35,105 nucleotides of DNA from Verrucomicrobiota bacterium (GCA_013286145.1 JABDGH010000021.1:169-35273), one strand, 5' to 3'. Counted from the stretch's first letter, positions 23,796 to 33,902 are shown. Notes: a model not told the origin generated them from the letters alone. Numbers and translations are program-made.

Positions 23796-26107
23796 ATTCT
23801 TCAGCGTCAAAAGTCTTTGCCGCTGCTGATACGGTTTCAAGGCGCACGGCCGAACTTTTTAAAGAACAGCAGCAAAATATCATTCGGCATACTGACCGGC
23901 TTTTCTTCTGGCTGATGATTTGCCAATGGTTTTTCGCCATCGGCCTGACGCTTTGGCTTTCGCCGCGAACATGGGCGGGCGTGAACAGCCAGATTCACCC
24001 GCACGTCTGGTTGGCGATAGTTCTCGGGGGATTAATCACGAGTGTGCCTGTGCTGCTGGCGCTAACACACCCGGGAAAAACATTAACGCGTCACGCCATT
24101 GCCATCGGACAAATGCTGATGTCGGCGCTGCTGATTCATTTGACCGGGGGGCGAATCGAAACGCATTTTCATGTGTTTGGTTCGCTCGCCATTCTGGCAT
24201 TTTATCGGGATTGGAGAGTCCTAATCTCCGCTTCGGTTGTCGTTTACGTGGATCATCTGCTTCGGGGAGTTTTCTGGCCACAATCCGTCTATGGCGTGCT
24301 TTATGCCTCAATTTGGAGATCGCTGGAGCATGCAGGATGGGTGATGTTTGAGGTCACATTTTTGATTATTTCCATCCGCACAAGCCTGAACGAGATGCAT
24401 CTCGTGGCGGAGCGACAGGCAAAGTTGGAGGCCCTGAATGAAAGCATTGAGCGCACGGTGGCAGAACGCACGATGGAATTGACGCAGGAAAATATGGAGC
24501 GGCGTCAAACGGAAGATAAACTCCTAAAAAACCAGGCTCAATTGGCGCAGGCACAGCAAATCGCCCACCTGGGAAGCTGGGAATGGGATCTTGTGAAAAA
24601 TAAAGTCACTTGGTCCGAGGAAACGCAGCGATTATACGGACGCACACCGGAAGAGAATGGGGTGCCCATGGAGAACTGCTTGGAACGCATCCATCCTGAC
24701 GATCTGCCGCAGGTCAATAAAATCATGGCCGAATCATTGCGGACTCATCAGCCGTTCACTTGTGTTCATCGTGCGATCCTGCCCGACCGCACCGAACGGG
24801 TCTTGCAGGGGCGTGGAGAAATTCTCGTAAACGATAAGGGCGAAGCGATCAAAATGTACGGAATCGTCCAGGACATCACGGAAGCCAAGCGTGCGGAGGA
24901 AGCTCTTCACCGCAGTGAGGAACAATTGAGGCAATCGCAAAAAATGGAAGCTGTTGGCCGGTTGGCGGGTGGAGTGGCGCACGACTTTAATAATTTGCTT
25001 ACGGTCATTGAGGGTTACTGCGCCATGGCCCTGCTCAAGAAAGAGGAAGTGCTCCCCATTCTCAAGAACATCGAGGAAATTCAAAAAGCATCCGAACGTG
25101 GCGCATCCCTGACCAGTCAACTATTGGCTTTCAGCCGAAAGCAGGTGCTTCAGCCGCGCGTGTTGCAACTCAACGAAGTTGTCCATGGCATGGATAAAAT
25201 GCTGCGGCGGTTGATCGGGGAGGATATTACCTTATCCACTATTTTCGAGCCCTCGCTGGGGCGCGTTAAGACCGATCCAAATCAAATCGAGCAAGTCATC
25301 ATGAACCTGGCCATCAATGCGCGCGATGCGATGCCGCGCGGTGGCAAGCTTACGATTACAACCAGCAACGTCACCGTTGATCAGAAATCGCACTTTCGCA
25401 ATCGCACCCTGGAAGTTGGCGAATATGTCATGCTTGCCATCAGCGATAACGGCATGGGCATGACGGACGAGGTAAAGTCCCATTTATTCGAGCCGTTCTT
25501 TACCACCAAGGATCTCGGTAAAGGCACCGGTCTCGGGCTGGCAACGTGCTATGGCATCATTTGCCAGAGCAATGGAGACATTCGCGTTTACAGCGAACTA
25601 AATTTCGGCACCACTTTCAGAATTTATCTGCCGCGAACCGATGCAACTTCGGAGTCGATCACAACCCTGGATTCAGAAGATCTGCCTACAGGCACGGAGT
25701 CCATACTTGTGGTGGAAGATGATCCGGCCGTGCAGGAACTTGCGGTCATCATCCTCCGCGATTGCGGTTACCAGGTTGAGAAATCGAACAATGCGTTTGA
25801 GGCGCTGGAATTGATGAAAACGAATCCGGAATTTGACCTGGTGGTGACCGATGTGATCATGCCGCAAATGAGCGGCAAAGACCTTTACGAAAAAATCAAA
25901 AAACAAACTCCTCATATTGAAGTGCTCTTGATGTCGGGCTATACGAACGATGCCCTGGCTCATCACGGCGTGCTTGATGAAGGATTACATTTCCTGGAAA
26001 AACCGTTCTCTCCGGCAAAACTTGCGCGAAAAGTCCGTGAAGTTATTGATGCCGCAGGAACTCCCCGGGCATTTTCCCCAAATGGCGCGAACGGAAAAAG
26101 CCGATAG
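23792..26107 (+). CDS. Membrane hybrid histidine kinase coupled to RedB-like protein (multi-TM sensor-PAS-HisKA-HATPase-REC)
   Basis: A 771-residue kinase. Residues 35-200 hold about five or six membrane helices and the conserved segment [23 protein letters not shown] (119-141), whose His125/His127 pair could bind a metal or heme. A coiled coil (200-250), a PAS domain (255-365: [25 protein letters not shown] ... [15 protein letters not shown]), HisKA with H397 ([11 protein letters not shown]), ATPase ([23 protein letters not shown]) and a receiver with Asp687 (LVVTDVIMP) follow. I chose ATG 23792, which overlaps the RedB stop as ATGA; the longer frame from 23747 lies inside the RedB gene. It ends where a truncated toxin gene begins. 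Confidence 0.92.
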   Translation: MNSSASKVFAAADTVSRRTAELFKEQQQNIIRHTDRLFFWLMICQWFFAIGLTLWLSPRTWAGVNSQIHPHVWLAIVLGGLITSVPVLLALTHPGKTLTRHAIAIGQMLMSALLIHLTGGRIETHFHVFGSLAILAFYRDWRVLISASVVVYVDHLLRGVFWPQSVYGVLYASIWRSLEHAGWVMFEVTFLIISIRTSLNEMHLVAERQAKLEALNESIERTVAERTMELTQENMERRQTEDKLLKNQAQLAQAQQIAHLGSWEWDLVKNKVTWSEETQRLYGRTPEENGVPMENCLERIHPDDLPQVNKIMAESLRTHQPFTCVHRAILPDRTERVLQGRGEILVNDKGEAIKMYGIVQDITEAKRAEEALHRSEEQLRQSQKMEAVGRLAGGVAHDFNNLLTVIEGYCAMALLKKEEVLPILKNIEEIQKASERGASLTSQLLAFSRKQVLQPRVLQLNEVVHGMDKMLRRLIGEDITLSTIFEPSLGRVKTDPNQIEQVIMNLAINARDAMPRGGKLTITTSNVTVDQKSHFRNRTLEVGEYVMLAISDNGMGMTDEVKSHLFEPFFTTKDLGKGTGLGLATCYGIICQSNGDIRVYSELNFGTTFRIYLPRTDATSESITTLDSEDLPTGTESILVVEDDPAVQELAVIILRDCGYQVEKSNNAFEALELMKTNPEFDLVVTDVIMPQMSGKDLYEKIKKQTPHIEVLLMSGYTNDALAHHGVLDEGLHFLEKPFSPAKLARKVREVIDAAGTPRAFSPNGANGKSR

Positions 26108-26112
26108 CCATT

Positions 26113-26256
26113 GCGAGGGAAGTGCTGTTCACCGTGGACGGAGATGACATGGTATTGCTGCACGGATTTATTAAGAAGACACAAAAAACTCCTCCAGAGG
26201 CTTTAGCCTTGGCGGAGAAAAGGAGACACGACTATGGCCACAGCAAAGAAGACTAA
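26113..26256 (+). pseudogene. Truncated higB-type toxin (C-terminal fragment)
   Basis: The frame reads [20 protein letters not shown] then [20 protein letters not shown] and a stop at 26254-26256. VLLHGFxKKTQKTP is the signature near the C-terminus of HigB/RelE-like (Gp49) toxins. The first ~60-70 residues of the family, including the start, are missing: upstream in this frame is kinase-end sequence and a stop at 26047. The fragment overlaps the antitoxin ATG by 23 bp, the normal higB-higA geometry, so it is the real toxin locus after a 5' deletion. Confidence 0.75.
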
Positions 26257-26536
26257 TCCCAGGAGAGGCAGCAGCTTTGACAGTTTCCTTAAGGAACAGG
26301 GCATTTACGGCAATGTCGTCGCCCAGGCTGAAAAGGAAATACTCGCCTGGAAGCTGCAATCCGCCATGAAGGAAAAGAAACTGACCGTGTCTGCCCTGGC
26401 CAGAAGAATGCACACCAGCCGGGCTGCCATTAATCGCATTCTCGATCCATCCAACCCTTCCATTACTCTCGGCACATTGGAAAAGGCCGCTCTCGCTCTC
26501 GGCAAACGCTGGCGTTTTGAATTGGTGGATGCCTAG
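26234..26536 (+). CDS. XRE-family HTH antitoxin (HigA-like)
   Basis: A 100-residue DNA-binding protein. A basic N-terminus leads to an XRE helix-turn-helix: [53 protein letters not shown]. This layout, with the [10 protein letters not shown] helix and a short C-terminal strand (RFELVDA), is that of HigA-type antitoxins paired with Gp49-like toxins. Its toxin is truncated (26113-26256), so it is now an orphan regulator or antitoxin. Its stop abuts the convergent kinase stop with no gap. A diverged copy of its last 56 bases lies at 33903-33958. Confidence 0.85.
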   Translation: MATAKKTNPRRGSSFDSFLKEQGIYGNVVAQAEKEILAWKLQSAMKEKKLTVSALARRMHTSRAAINRILDPSNPSITLGTLEKAALALGKRWRFELVDA

Positions 26537-29500
26537 TCAAACTTCGTCCAAAATCATTCGTATGGTCTTGAGCAAGGTTCCCGCCGTATAGGGTTTCGTG
26601 AGGAAATATTTAACGCCAATCCCGGGCACTTTAGCCACGCCGCTATTCGCATTGAGACCGCTCACCGCAATGATTTTGATCGCGGGATCGATTTTCGTCA
26701 GGGCACGAATGGTGGCCGAACCGTCCATGATCGGCATCATCATATCCGTAAGAACGACGGCGATTTCATGTGGGTGCTGGGCATAAATGGCCACGGCCTC
26801 CGCACCGTCTGTGGCGGTTAAAACCCGGTAGCCGAAGGCCTGTAACGTTTGGCTCGTGATGATGAGGATGGACGCTTCATCGTCGACCAGCAAAACCGTC
26901 TCGCCATTTCCTCTTGGCAAGCTGGCTTCTTCCGACAGTTCTTTCTGCACTTCGGTGGAAATTTCCATCGCGGGCAGGTACACATTGAAAACCGTGCCTT
27001 TACCGGGTTCACTGTAAACATTGATGACCCCCTCATGACTCTTCACAATGGCCATGACCGTTGAGAGACCCAAGCCGGTGCCTTTATTAACTTCCTTGGT
27101 CGTGAAGAAAGGCTCGAAAATTTTATCGACGATACCGGGAGGCATTCCCGTTCCCGAATCAGTAACGGTTATGTTGACGTAACGTCCGACTTTGGCCTGG
27201 ATATTCATCGAAACGTACTGATCATCAAGAACGGAGTTTTGGACGCTGACGGTTAGATTGCCCCCATTGGGCATCGCGTCCCTGGCATTCACGCAAAGGT
27301 TCAGGAGGATCTGGTGCACCTGGGTGGGATCGCCCAAAATCGTCCATGTCTCCTCAGGAATGGAGAATTGCAACCGAATGTCTTTCGGAAAAGTATCCTT
27401 GATAATGCTTTCAAGATCCTTCAACAAATGTTTGGGTTGGATTTCGGTTCTTTCGCCTTCTATGCCACGCGCAAAGGAAAGTACTTGCCGAACGATAGCC
27501 GCGCCTCGTTTGGCGCTGATCTCAATGGTTTCCAAAATAGTTTTGCTTTGAGGGTCCTGGGTCGTGAGCTTGAGAATATCAATAGACATCATGATCGGCG
27601 CCAGGATGTTATTGAGATCGTGCGCGATGCCGCCCGCCAGGGTGCCAATGCTCTCCATGCGTTGCGCCCGGAGAAATTGATTCTCGAGTTTTTTTCGCTC
27701 AGTAAGATCAACGATAAAACAAACACCTTCGTCGGGGTTGTCCTGGAAAGACGCCGCGCCAAGAAGGACTGGCACACGCAAGCCATCCTTGCAGATAAAT
27801 TCCTTTTCGTACGGTTTGCAGACCCCGTTGGCGGCAATTTCCTCGATGGCCCGACGGTCAAGGTGGGCATAGTCCGGTGGCGTCATTGCCAGCCAGTTAA
27901 TGCGTCTGGCCTCCAAGTCTTCACGGGAATAATGCAGGAGTTGGAGGAAGGCATCATTGGCCACGGTGACCTGTCCCTTCGTATTCCAAAAAATCACCCC
28001 CTGAGCGTTGGACTCCACCAGGCGGCGAAATCTCGCCTCTGTCAGTTTCCGCTCGCTAAACTCCTTCTGGAGGGCCTCATTTGAGTTGACCAACTCCGCC
28101 GTCCGCTGCTGCACCCGCGTCTCCATCTCCCCATGCAACAGGCCCAGAGCGTTGGTAACCTGGGTTTGCGAGAGAGTCTCCGCCCGACTCTCCTTCCATC
28201 GCCGATAGGAGAAGACCAGCAGGGCGAGACAGACGAACACCAGCGTGAAAATCGCCTCATCCAAAAAGGTGCCAACCCCTTTATCATGGGACACAAGATA
28301 GCTGAATGACTCGTTGGATAATCCTGACCGATAGGAAGCGACGAAAATAAAAACTGAAAGGACTACAATCACGGCCAAGTCTCTAAAGGCTTTTTTCGTC
28401 TGCCGTCCCTTTTCTGTACTGGACGTGCCGCGCAGGACTTCCTCTGCCCGTTTTCTCTCGGTAATATCGGTAAAAGTGACAACAGCGCCAGCGACGACCG
28501 CACCTTGAAAAATGGGACGCGAGCTGTATTCAACTGGGAACGATGTGCCGTCCATCTTCCAAAAAACCTCATCATCGACATGAGAACTCTCATTATTTCG
28601 AAGTGTCCGAAAAGTCGGACACTGTTCAAACGGATAGACCGAACCATCCTTGCGATGATGATGCTTCAAGTCATGCATGTTCCTCCCCAGCACTTGCTCA
28701 GCTTTGCAACCCAATATCTCGCACGCCGCGCGATTGATGAACATGCATCGCCCTTCCAGATCGACGCCATAAATCCCTTCCACCGCCGATTCCAGCAGCA
28801 ACTCCATCTGCCGCCCCACTCGCTGCCGTTCCTTTTCCGCCTGCTTCCGCTCGGTGATGTCGCGGATGTTGCATTGAATCACTTTTTTATCACCGACTTG
28901 ATAGACATTGCTGACAAACTCAACGGCTATTTTACGGCCATCCTTGGTTTCCATCGGCAGGTCTTCGTAGCGGGCATATCCGTGTTGTTGTAGTCGCTCC
29001 AACATGGCTTGATTGGACCCAATGTCCTTGAACGGACTAAGTTCGCCGACGGTTTTGCCGACCATTTCGCTCTTGGAAAAGCCCAACAGTTTAAAAAGAA
29101 AGGGATTCACATCGGTGATGCGTCCCGTCCCAACTTCCAGAATCAGAATGCCGTCCTGAGCCGCTTCGAACAGCCGGCGATAACTGAGTTCGGAGGCCCG
29201 CATTTCCCGTTCACTATTCTCAGCCTCTTTCGTCCGTTTTTCAGCTTCCATGTGCAGCAGGCGGACTTCGAGCAAGTTGTGAACCCGCATCAATACCTCC
29301 GGAAGATCGAACGGTTTGCTGAGAAAATCCTTCGCCCCGGCTTTCAGTGCTTGCAGCTTGTGATTTGGTTGAGCGGTGAGCACGAGAACGGGAAGATAAC
29401 CACCAGCTTCGACTTCCTTCAGGCCTTCCATGACTTGGAATCCATCCATTTCGGGCATCTGAAGGTCGAGCAGAATCAACGCATAACGATTCTTGCGGTA

Positions 29501-29647
29501 CAATTCGCAAACCTCGTGCGGGTCATTCGTGGTCGTGATGGAAACATAACCGGCGCCGCGCAGTATTTGCTCCAGCAGGGAGGAATGGGCTTCTTGATCA
29601 TCAACGATCAGGATGCTGGCTTTAAGAATTTCTGACGGACTAATCAT
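26537..29647 (-). CDS. Hybrid histidine kinase REC-PAS-PAS-TM-TM-PAS-HisKA-HATPase-REC
   Basis: A 1036-residue kinase. An N-terminal receiver (Asp61 in [13 protein letters not shown]) is followed by two PAS domains (~150-270, [28 protein letters not shown]; ~280-400, [22 protein letters not shown]), then, unusually, two membrane helices ([21 protein letters not shown] and [20 protein letters not shown]) around a ~25-residue loop, a coiled coil, a third PAS ([19 protein letters not shown]), HisKA ([13 protein letters not shown]), ATPase ([19 protein letters not shown]-type KGTGLGLS) and a C-terminal receiver ([12 protein letters not shown]). I chose ATG 29647 because it aligns with the start of the paralogue upstream and overlaps that gene's TGA as ATGA. 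It is the last gene of a three-kinase operon. Confidence 0.9.
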   Translation of the reverse strand: MISPSEILKASILIVDDQEAHSSLLEQILRGAGYVSITTTNDPHEVCELYRKNRYALILLDLQMPEMDGFQVMEGLKEVEAGGYLPVLVLTAQPNHKLQALKAGAKDFLSKPFDLPEVLMRVHNLLEVRLLHMEAEKRTKEAENSEREMRASELSYRRLFEAAQDGILILEVGTGRITDVNPFLFKLLGFSKSEMVGKTVGELSPFKDIGSNQAMLERLQQHGYARYEDLPMETKDGRKIAVEFVSNVYQVGDKKVIQCNIRDITERKQAEKERQRVGRQMELLLESAVEGIYGVDLEGRCMFINRAACEILGCKAEQVLGRNMHDLKHHHRKDGSVYPFEQCPTFRTLRNNESSHVDDEVFWKMDGTSFPVEYSSRPIFQGAVVAGAVVTFTDITERKRAEEVLRGTSSTEKGRQTKKAFRDLAVIVVLSVFIFVASYRSGLSNESFSYLVSHDKGVGTFLDEAIFTLVFVCLALLVFSYRRWKESRAETLSQTQVTNALGLLHGEMETRVQQRTAELVNSNEALQKEFSERKLTEARFRRLVESNAQGVIFWNTKGQVTVANDAFLQLLHYSREDLEARRINWLAMTPPDYAHLDRRAIEEIAANGVCKPYEKEFICKDGLRVPVLLGAASFQDNPDEGVCFIVDLTERKKLENQFLRAQRMESIGTLAGGIAHDLNNILAPIMMSIDILKLTTQDPQSKTILETIEISAKRGAAIVRQVLSFARGIEGERTEIQPKHLLKDLESIIKDTFPKDIRLQFSIPEETWTILGDPTQVHQILLNLCVNARDAMPNGGNLTVSVQNSVLDDQYVSMNIQAKVGRYVNITVTDSGTGMPPGIVDKIFEPFFTTKEVNKGTGLGLSTVMAIVKSHEGVINVYSEPGKGTVFNVYLPAMEISTEVQKELSEEASLPRGNGETVLLVDDEASILIITSQTLQAFGYRVLTATDGAEAVAIYAQHPHEIAVVLTDMMMPIMDGSATIRALTKIDPAIKIIAVSGLNANSGVAKVPGIGVKYFLTKPYTAGTLLKTIRMILDEV
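28844..29647 (-). repeat. ~800-bp direct repeat (REC-PAS module), copy 2
   Basis: This stretch encodes the receiver and first PAS domain and matches 30418-31221 at roughly nine of ten positions by eye, in the same orientation. The two genes part company after the [12 protein letters not shown] linker. Confidence 0.8.
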
Positions 29648-31221
29648 GGCATTTGTTCCTCCCCTTGATTGGGGAGTGAAAAATAAAATGTTGCGCCCCT
29701 GTCCACAACGCCTTCCGCCCATACCCGTCCACCGTGTCGGTGAATGATGCGCTGGACGTTGGCCAAGCCAATGCCCGTGCCTTCGAACTCTTTGTCGCTA
29801 TGCAGGCGTTGAAACACGCCGAATAGTTTTTCGGTATATTCCGGATTGAAACCGGCTCCGTTGTCGCAGATGAAGGTCACTGTTTCGCCGCTTCTGTTGG
29901 GACTGCAACCGATTTCGATTTTGGCCTCGACGCGAGTTCCGGTGAACTTCACCGCATTGGAAATCAGATTAACCAATACCATTCGCAGCAGCGAAGGATC
30001 GGCCTGTACGTGTGGCAACGGATGGATTTTCCAGACGATATTTCGCTCCTTCGTGTCCACTTGAAGATCTTTCAATGCTTCCTGGATCAACTGGTCGAGA
30101 TTGACATCCGTCTTTCGCAATTCTGTGCGTCCGATCCGGGAAAAATCCAGCAGGTCATCGATCAACTCCCCCATTCGTTCCGCCGCTTTTGAAATCGTCG
30201 TCAGATAACGGAGACCTTCTTTTGAAAGGGATGATCCGAGGCATTTTGTCAATAGCTCCACGTAACCCGTGACATGGCGTAACGGCGCGCGTAAATCATG
30301 GGAAACGGAATAACTGAATGCCTCCAATTCCTTGTTGGCGTCTTGCAGTTGCGCGGTGCGATCGACAACACGTTGCTCGAGAAAATGGTTGAGACGGTGG
30401 ATTTCATCTTGCGCGCGTTTGCGTTCCGTGATGTCGCGGATGTTGCATTGAATCACTTTTTTGTCGCCGGCTTGATAGACATTGCTGACAAACTCAACCG
30501 CAATCTTGCAACCGTCTCTCGTTTCCAGGGGCAAGTCTTCATAGCGAACATATCCATGCTGCTGGAGTCGCTCCAACATTACTTGATTGAGTTCAATGTC
30601 CTTGAACGGGCTAAGCTCGCCGACGGTTTTGCCGATCATTTCACTGCGAGAGAACCCCAATAATTTGAGAAGGAAGGGGTTCACATCGGTGACGCGCCCC
30701 GTCTCTACTTCCAGGATCAGGATGCCATCCTTCGCCGCCTCGAACAACCTGCGATAACTAAGCTCGGAGGCGCGTAATAGCTGCTCTCGGTTCTCAGCCT
30801 GTTCCGTCCGTTTTTCAGCTTCCGTGTACAGAAGGCGGACTTCGAGCATGTTGTGAACCCGCATCACCACCTCAGTGAGATCGAACGGTTTGCTGAGGAA
30901 ATCCTTCGCCCCGGCTTTCAGCGCTTGCAGCTTGTGATTTGGTTGAGCCGTGAGCACGAGAACGGGAAGATAGCCGCCAGCTTCGACTTCCTTCAGGCCC
31001 TCCATGACTTGGAATCCATCCAGGTCGGGCATCTGAAGGTCGAGCAGGATCAGCGCATAACGATTCTTGCGGTACAATTCGCAGACCTCGTGTGGATCAT
31101 TCGTGACCGTGATGGAAACGTAACCAGCGCCGCGCAGTATTTGCTCCAGCAGGGACGAATGGGCTTCTTGATCGTCAACGATTAGGATGCTGGCTTTAAG
31201 AATTTCTGATGGACTAATCAC
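29644..31221 (-). CDS. REC-PAS histidine kinase with phytochrome-like core
   Basis: A soluble 525-residue kinase: N-terminal receiver with Asp61 ([13 protein letters not shown]), PAS (158-268), coiled coil, HisKA with H308 (SYSVSHDLRAPLRHVTGYV) and ATPase (NLISNAVKFT, DNGAGF, GTGIGLANVQRI), with no C-terminal receiver. The first ~268 residues are nearly identical to those of the next gene (26537-29647), whereas the catalytic half resembles the kinase at 15855-17324, so the gene looks like a recombinant of two local parents. It starts with GTG at 31221, overlapping the previous gene's stop by 8 bp, and its stop overlaps the next ATG. Confidence 0.92.
   Translation of the reverse strand: MISPSEILKASILIVDDQEAHSSLLEQILRGAGYVSITVTNDPHEVCELYRKNRYALILLDLQMPDLDGFQVMEGLKEVEAGGYLPVLVLTAQPNHKLQALKAGAKDFLSKPFDLTEVVMRVHNMLEVRLLYTEAEKRTEQAENREQLLRASELSYRRLFEAAKDGILILEVETGRVTDVNPFLLKLLGFSRSEMIGKTVGELSPFKDIELNQVMLERLQQHGYVRYEDLPLETRDGCKIAVEFVSNVYQAGDKKVIQCNIRDITERKRAQDEIHRLNHFLEQRVVDRTAQLQDANKELEAFSYSVSHDLRAPLRHVTGYVELLTKCLGSSLSKEGLRYLTTISKAAERMGELIDDLLDFSRIGRTELRKTDVNLDQLIQEALKDLQVDTKERNIVWKIHPLPHVQADPSLLRMVLVNLISNAVKFTGTRVEAKIEIGCSPNRSGETVTFICDNGAGFNPEYTEKLFGVFQRLHSDKEFEGTGIGLANVQRIIHRHGGRVWAEGVVDRGATFYFSLPNQGEEQMP
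30418..31221 (-). repeat. ~800-bp direct repeat (REC-PAS module), copy 1
   Basis: This is the partner of 28844-29647. Both copies begin exactly at the start codon (ATG in copy 2, GTG in copy 1), so the duplicated unit includes the 5' end of the reading frame. Confidence 0.8.
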
Positions 31222-33760
31222 GGCTTATGCCCTCCGTTATGGGATCAGCCGTTTTTTCTGCAAATTCCAATGCCGCATTCAGCGTGGTCATAAACTCTCT
31301 AACTTTGATGGGCTTGGTAAGATAACTGAAAAAACCCATCTCCAAGCCTTTCGCGATGTCGCGAGGCATGGCATTCGCGCTAAGCGCAATAACGGGAATG
31401 TGCGCCGTAGCCGGGTCTTCGCGCAAAATTTGCAGGGCCTTGGTACCGCTGATACCCGGCAGATTGACGTCCATCAGGATAACCTGCGGCAGATTGGAGC
31501 GGGCGAGCTCGATGCCGAGAGTTCCGCTTCCTGCCGTCAGTAGTCTTATGTCTGGGCGTCGCTCAATAAGTTGCTCGATCAGGTTCATGTTTGCCGGGTT
31601 ATCTTCGACATAGAGCAGGGTATGCCTCACTCCTTCGACCAATAAGGGAGAGGGGATAAAAGTCTCCTCCTCGTCTATCTGGACAACACTTGGGGCTTCC
31701 GTAATTGCATCGAATTCGCACCAGAACACACTCCCCACGCCGACGGTGCTTTCGACGCCGAGGACGCCGTCCATCAATTCGACCAATCGCTTCGTCACCA
31801 CCAGGCCGATCCCCGTGCCGGCCACACCGCTCGTTTCCTGCCCGAGACGATTGAAAGGCTGAAATAATTGCGCCAGCTTTTCTGGAGACAAGCCCGCGCC
31901 GGTATCCGTGACACTGATGCGAAGGCGGTTAGCTGCGCTCACCGTGCACTCCACGACCACCGTCCCCCCAGCCTTGTTATATTTGATTGCGTTGGAAAGC
32001 AGGTTGATGACGATTTGCTTCAGGCGTGTCATGTCGGCTTTGACAAAAAGAGGGTTGTCCAATTGCGGAAAAGTCATGTGAATGCCAAGTTTTTTCGAAT
32101 AGGGCTCCATCAGGACTTCACACTCCAACATGAGATCGGACAATGACACCAATTCCTTTGAGAGTGACATCTGTCCAGACTCGATCCCGGCGAGATCGAG
32201 GATTTCGTTGATTAACTTCAACAGATACCATCCTGCCTTTAGAATATGGTCGATATTTTTTGCCTGGAGAACGGTCAGGGGTGGGGAGCCTGATTCGATC
32301 ACCTGTGCGAAGCCGAGAATCGCATTGAGCGGGCTGCGCAGTTCATGACTCATGCTCGATAGGAAATCCGATTTGGCGAGGTTGGCTTTTTCCGCCGTGG
32401 ACTTGGCGGTCTCCAGTTCAACGTTCGATTCCTGAAGCGCGTGCTCGAAGCGTTTGCGTTCCGTGACGTCGCGCGCGGCCGCGAATACACCTTGCAGCGT
32501 CCGGTCACGGTCGTAGAAGGTGGTGGCATTGTAAGACACCACGGTTTTGTTCCCGTCCCTGGCGCACGCCGTGAGTTCGTAGTCAGTGACCTTCTTTTCG
32601 CTCAGCACCAGCTTGATGCCCGCTTCAGCCCGCTCCGGGTCGGTGAAGTAGTTTTTGAACGGTGCACCGATCAACTCATCGCGCGTGCAACCGGTGAGCG
32701 CCTCCATCTGCTTGTTGACGTCGGTGATGATGCCGACTGGATCGGTGGTCATTAGCGCATCGACATTGGATTCGATGAGGGAGCGCGTGTAAAACTGCTG
32801 GTCGCGCAGACGTTGATCGAGCTTTTTCTGCTCAGCTTCGACCTGCTTGCGCGCCGTGTTATCGGTACCAATCAACAGGTAGCCGATGATTCCACCCTGG
32901 CCGTCGCGCAGCGCCGTGACCGACAAGATCGCTGGAATACGGCTTCCGTCCTTGCGGATCTTGGTCAACTCGTAAATGTCCTCGATTCCGCGTGAAGCCT
33001 TGAAAACCAGGGCCTCAAATCCCGGTGCTATCGCAGTTCCAAGCTCCTGGCTCAACGCCTTGGCTCGCACGATCACCTCCTGCGGATCGTGAAGATCGGC
33101 TGGCGTGATCTTGTTCACCACTTCAGCGGACGTATAGCCAAACAGCCGCTCGGCACCGACATTGAACAATTGAATGACGCCCTTCTCATCGGTGGCGATG
33201 CATGAGAAATAGGCACTATTGAAAATGGCGTTCTGCAAGGCTCCCGCTTTCAGCAGGGCTTCCTCCGCTCGCTTGCGCGCGGTATTATCGGTGCCGATCA
33301 ACAAATAGCCGATGATTACGTCCTGATTGTCGCGCAACGCGGTTACCGACACGACTGCCGGGAAGCGGCTGCCATCCTTGCGGATGTAGGTCAATTCATA
33401 AACGTCCTCGATCCCGCGCGAAGCCTTGAAGACCAAGGCCTCGAATCCCGGCGCAATCGTGGTTCCCAACTCTTCGCTCAACGCTTTGGCGCGCGCGATG
33501 ACTTCCTGCGGATCGGAAATCTCGGCGGGCGTGATCTTGTTCAATACTTCAGCGGCCGTGTAGCCCAACATCCGCTCAGCGCCGACATTGAAGATTTGAA
33601 TCACCCCTTTTTCATCGGTGGCGATACTGGAAAAGTTAGCGCTATTGAAAATGGCATTCTGCAAAGCCCCGGCTTTCAGCAAAACCTCTTCCCGCCGGAG
33701 CATTTGCTCTGTTCGCGTTTCGTTGTCTGTTACGTTTCCGTTTGGATGATCGCTGTTCAT
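31214..33760 (-). CDS. Hybrid histidine kinase PAS-PAS-PAS-HisKA-HATPase-REC
   Basis: A soluble 848-residue kinase. Two near-identical PAS repeats (about 28-163 and 170-305, each NAIFNSAxFSxIATDEKGVIQ ... YLLIGTDNTARK) are followed by a third, different PAS (325-437: SLIESNVDALMTTDPVGIITDVN ... ARDVTERKRFEH), HisKA with H472 (FLSSMSHELRSPLNAILG), ATPase (NLLSNAIKY, DTGAGL, GTGIGLVVTKRL) and a receiver (ILMDVNLPGISG, then YLTKPI). The catalytic core is of the BarA/ArcB-like SHELRSPLN type, unlike its operon mates. It is the first gene of a three-kinase operon; its TAG stop lies within the next gene's start region. A purine-rich stretch (GAGAAGGG) precedes the ATG. Confidence 0.92.
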   Translation of the reverse strand: MNSDHPNGNVTDNETRTEQMLRREEVLLKAGALQNAIFNSANFSSIATDEKGVIQIFNVGAERMLGYTAAEVLNKITPAEISDPQEVIARAKALSEELGTTIAPGFEALVFKASRGIEDVYELTYIRKDGSRFPAVVSVTALRDNQDVIIGYLLIGTDNTARKRAEEALLKAGALQNAIFNSAYFSCIATDEKGVIQLFNVGAERLFGYTSAEVVNKITPADLHDPQEVIVRAKALSQELGTAIAPGFEALVFKASRGIEDIYELTKIRKDGSRIPAILSVTALRDGQGGIIGYLLIGTDNTARKQVEAEQKKLDQRLRDQQFYTRSLIESNVDALMTTDPVGIITDVNKQMEALTGCTRDELIGAPFKNYFTDPERAEAGIKLVLSEKKVTDYELTACARDGNKTVVSYNATTFYDRDRTLQGVFAAARDVTERKRFEHALQESNVELETAKSTAEKANLAKSDFLSSMSHELRSPLNAILGFAQVIESGSPPLTVLQAKNIDHILKAGWYLLKLINEILDLAGIESGQMSLSKELVSLSDLMLECEVLMEPYSKKLGIHMTFPQLDNPLFVKADMTRLKQIVINLLSNAIKYNKAGGTVVVECTVSAANRLRISVTDTGAGLSPEKLAQLFQPFNRLGQETSGVAGTGIGLVVTKRLVELMDGVLGVESTVGVGSVFWCEFDAITEAPSVVQIDEEETFIPSPLLVEGVRHTLLYVEDNPANMNLIEQLIERRPDIRLLTAGSGTLGIELARSNLPQVILMDVNLPGISGTKALQILREDPATAHIPVIALSANAMPRDIAKGLEMGFFSYLTKPIKVREFMTTLNAALEFAEKTADPITEGISRD
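32828..33679 (-). repeat. Two tandem 426-bp PAS-coding repeats
   Basis: Residues 28-169 and 170-311 of the kinase are tandem copies at an offset of exactly 142 codons. Boundaries fall at the LLKAGALQNAIF motif in both units, indicating an in-frame tandem duplication. Confidence 0.8.
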
Positions 33761-33866
33761 GATTTTGTCTGGCCCTTCTCTCCCCCCGGTACAAACTTTG
33801 TCTTAAGTGAGCACAAAACCATTGGGAGTAATGGTGTTATCATGCGCGGAAAGCTCTGCGGCTGCT

Positions 33867-33884
33867 ATGGGGTGTTCACCCCAT
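33867..33884. promoter_or_regulatory. Palindrome ATGGGGTGTTCACCCCAT upstream of three-kinase operon
   Basis: Identical to 17361-17378 and preceded by the same AAGCTCTGC block. It lies 107 bp upstream of the first kinase start on the minus strand, in the intergenic region between the operon and the higA tail. Confidence 0.55.
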
Positions 33885-33902
33885 TGAATTTCAAACCTCC
33901 CC

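Noticed and set aside
27314-28084. 256-codon plus-strand frame across the kinase at 26537-29647
   Set aside because: It is antisense to a well-supported kinase. The same type of shadow appears over the homologous regions of the other kinases (29009-29635, 30298-30663, 14384-14833), so it reflects the coding strand, not a gene.
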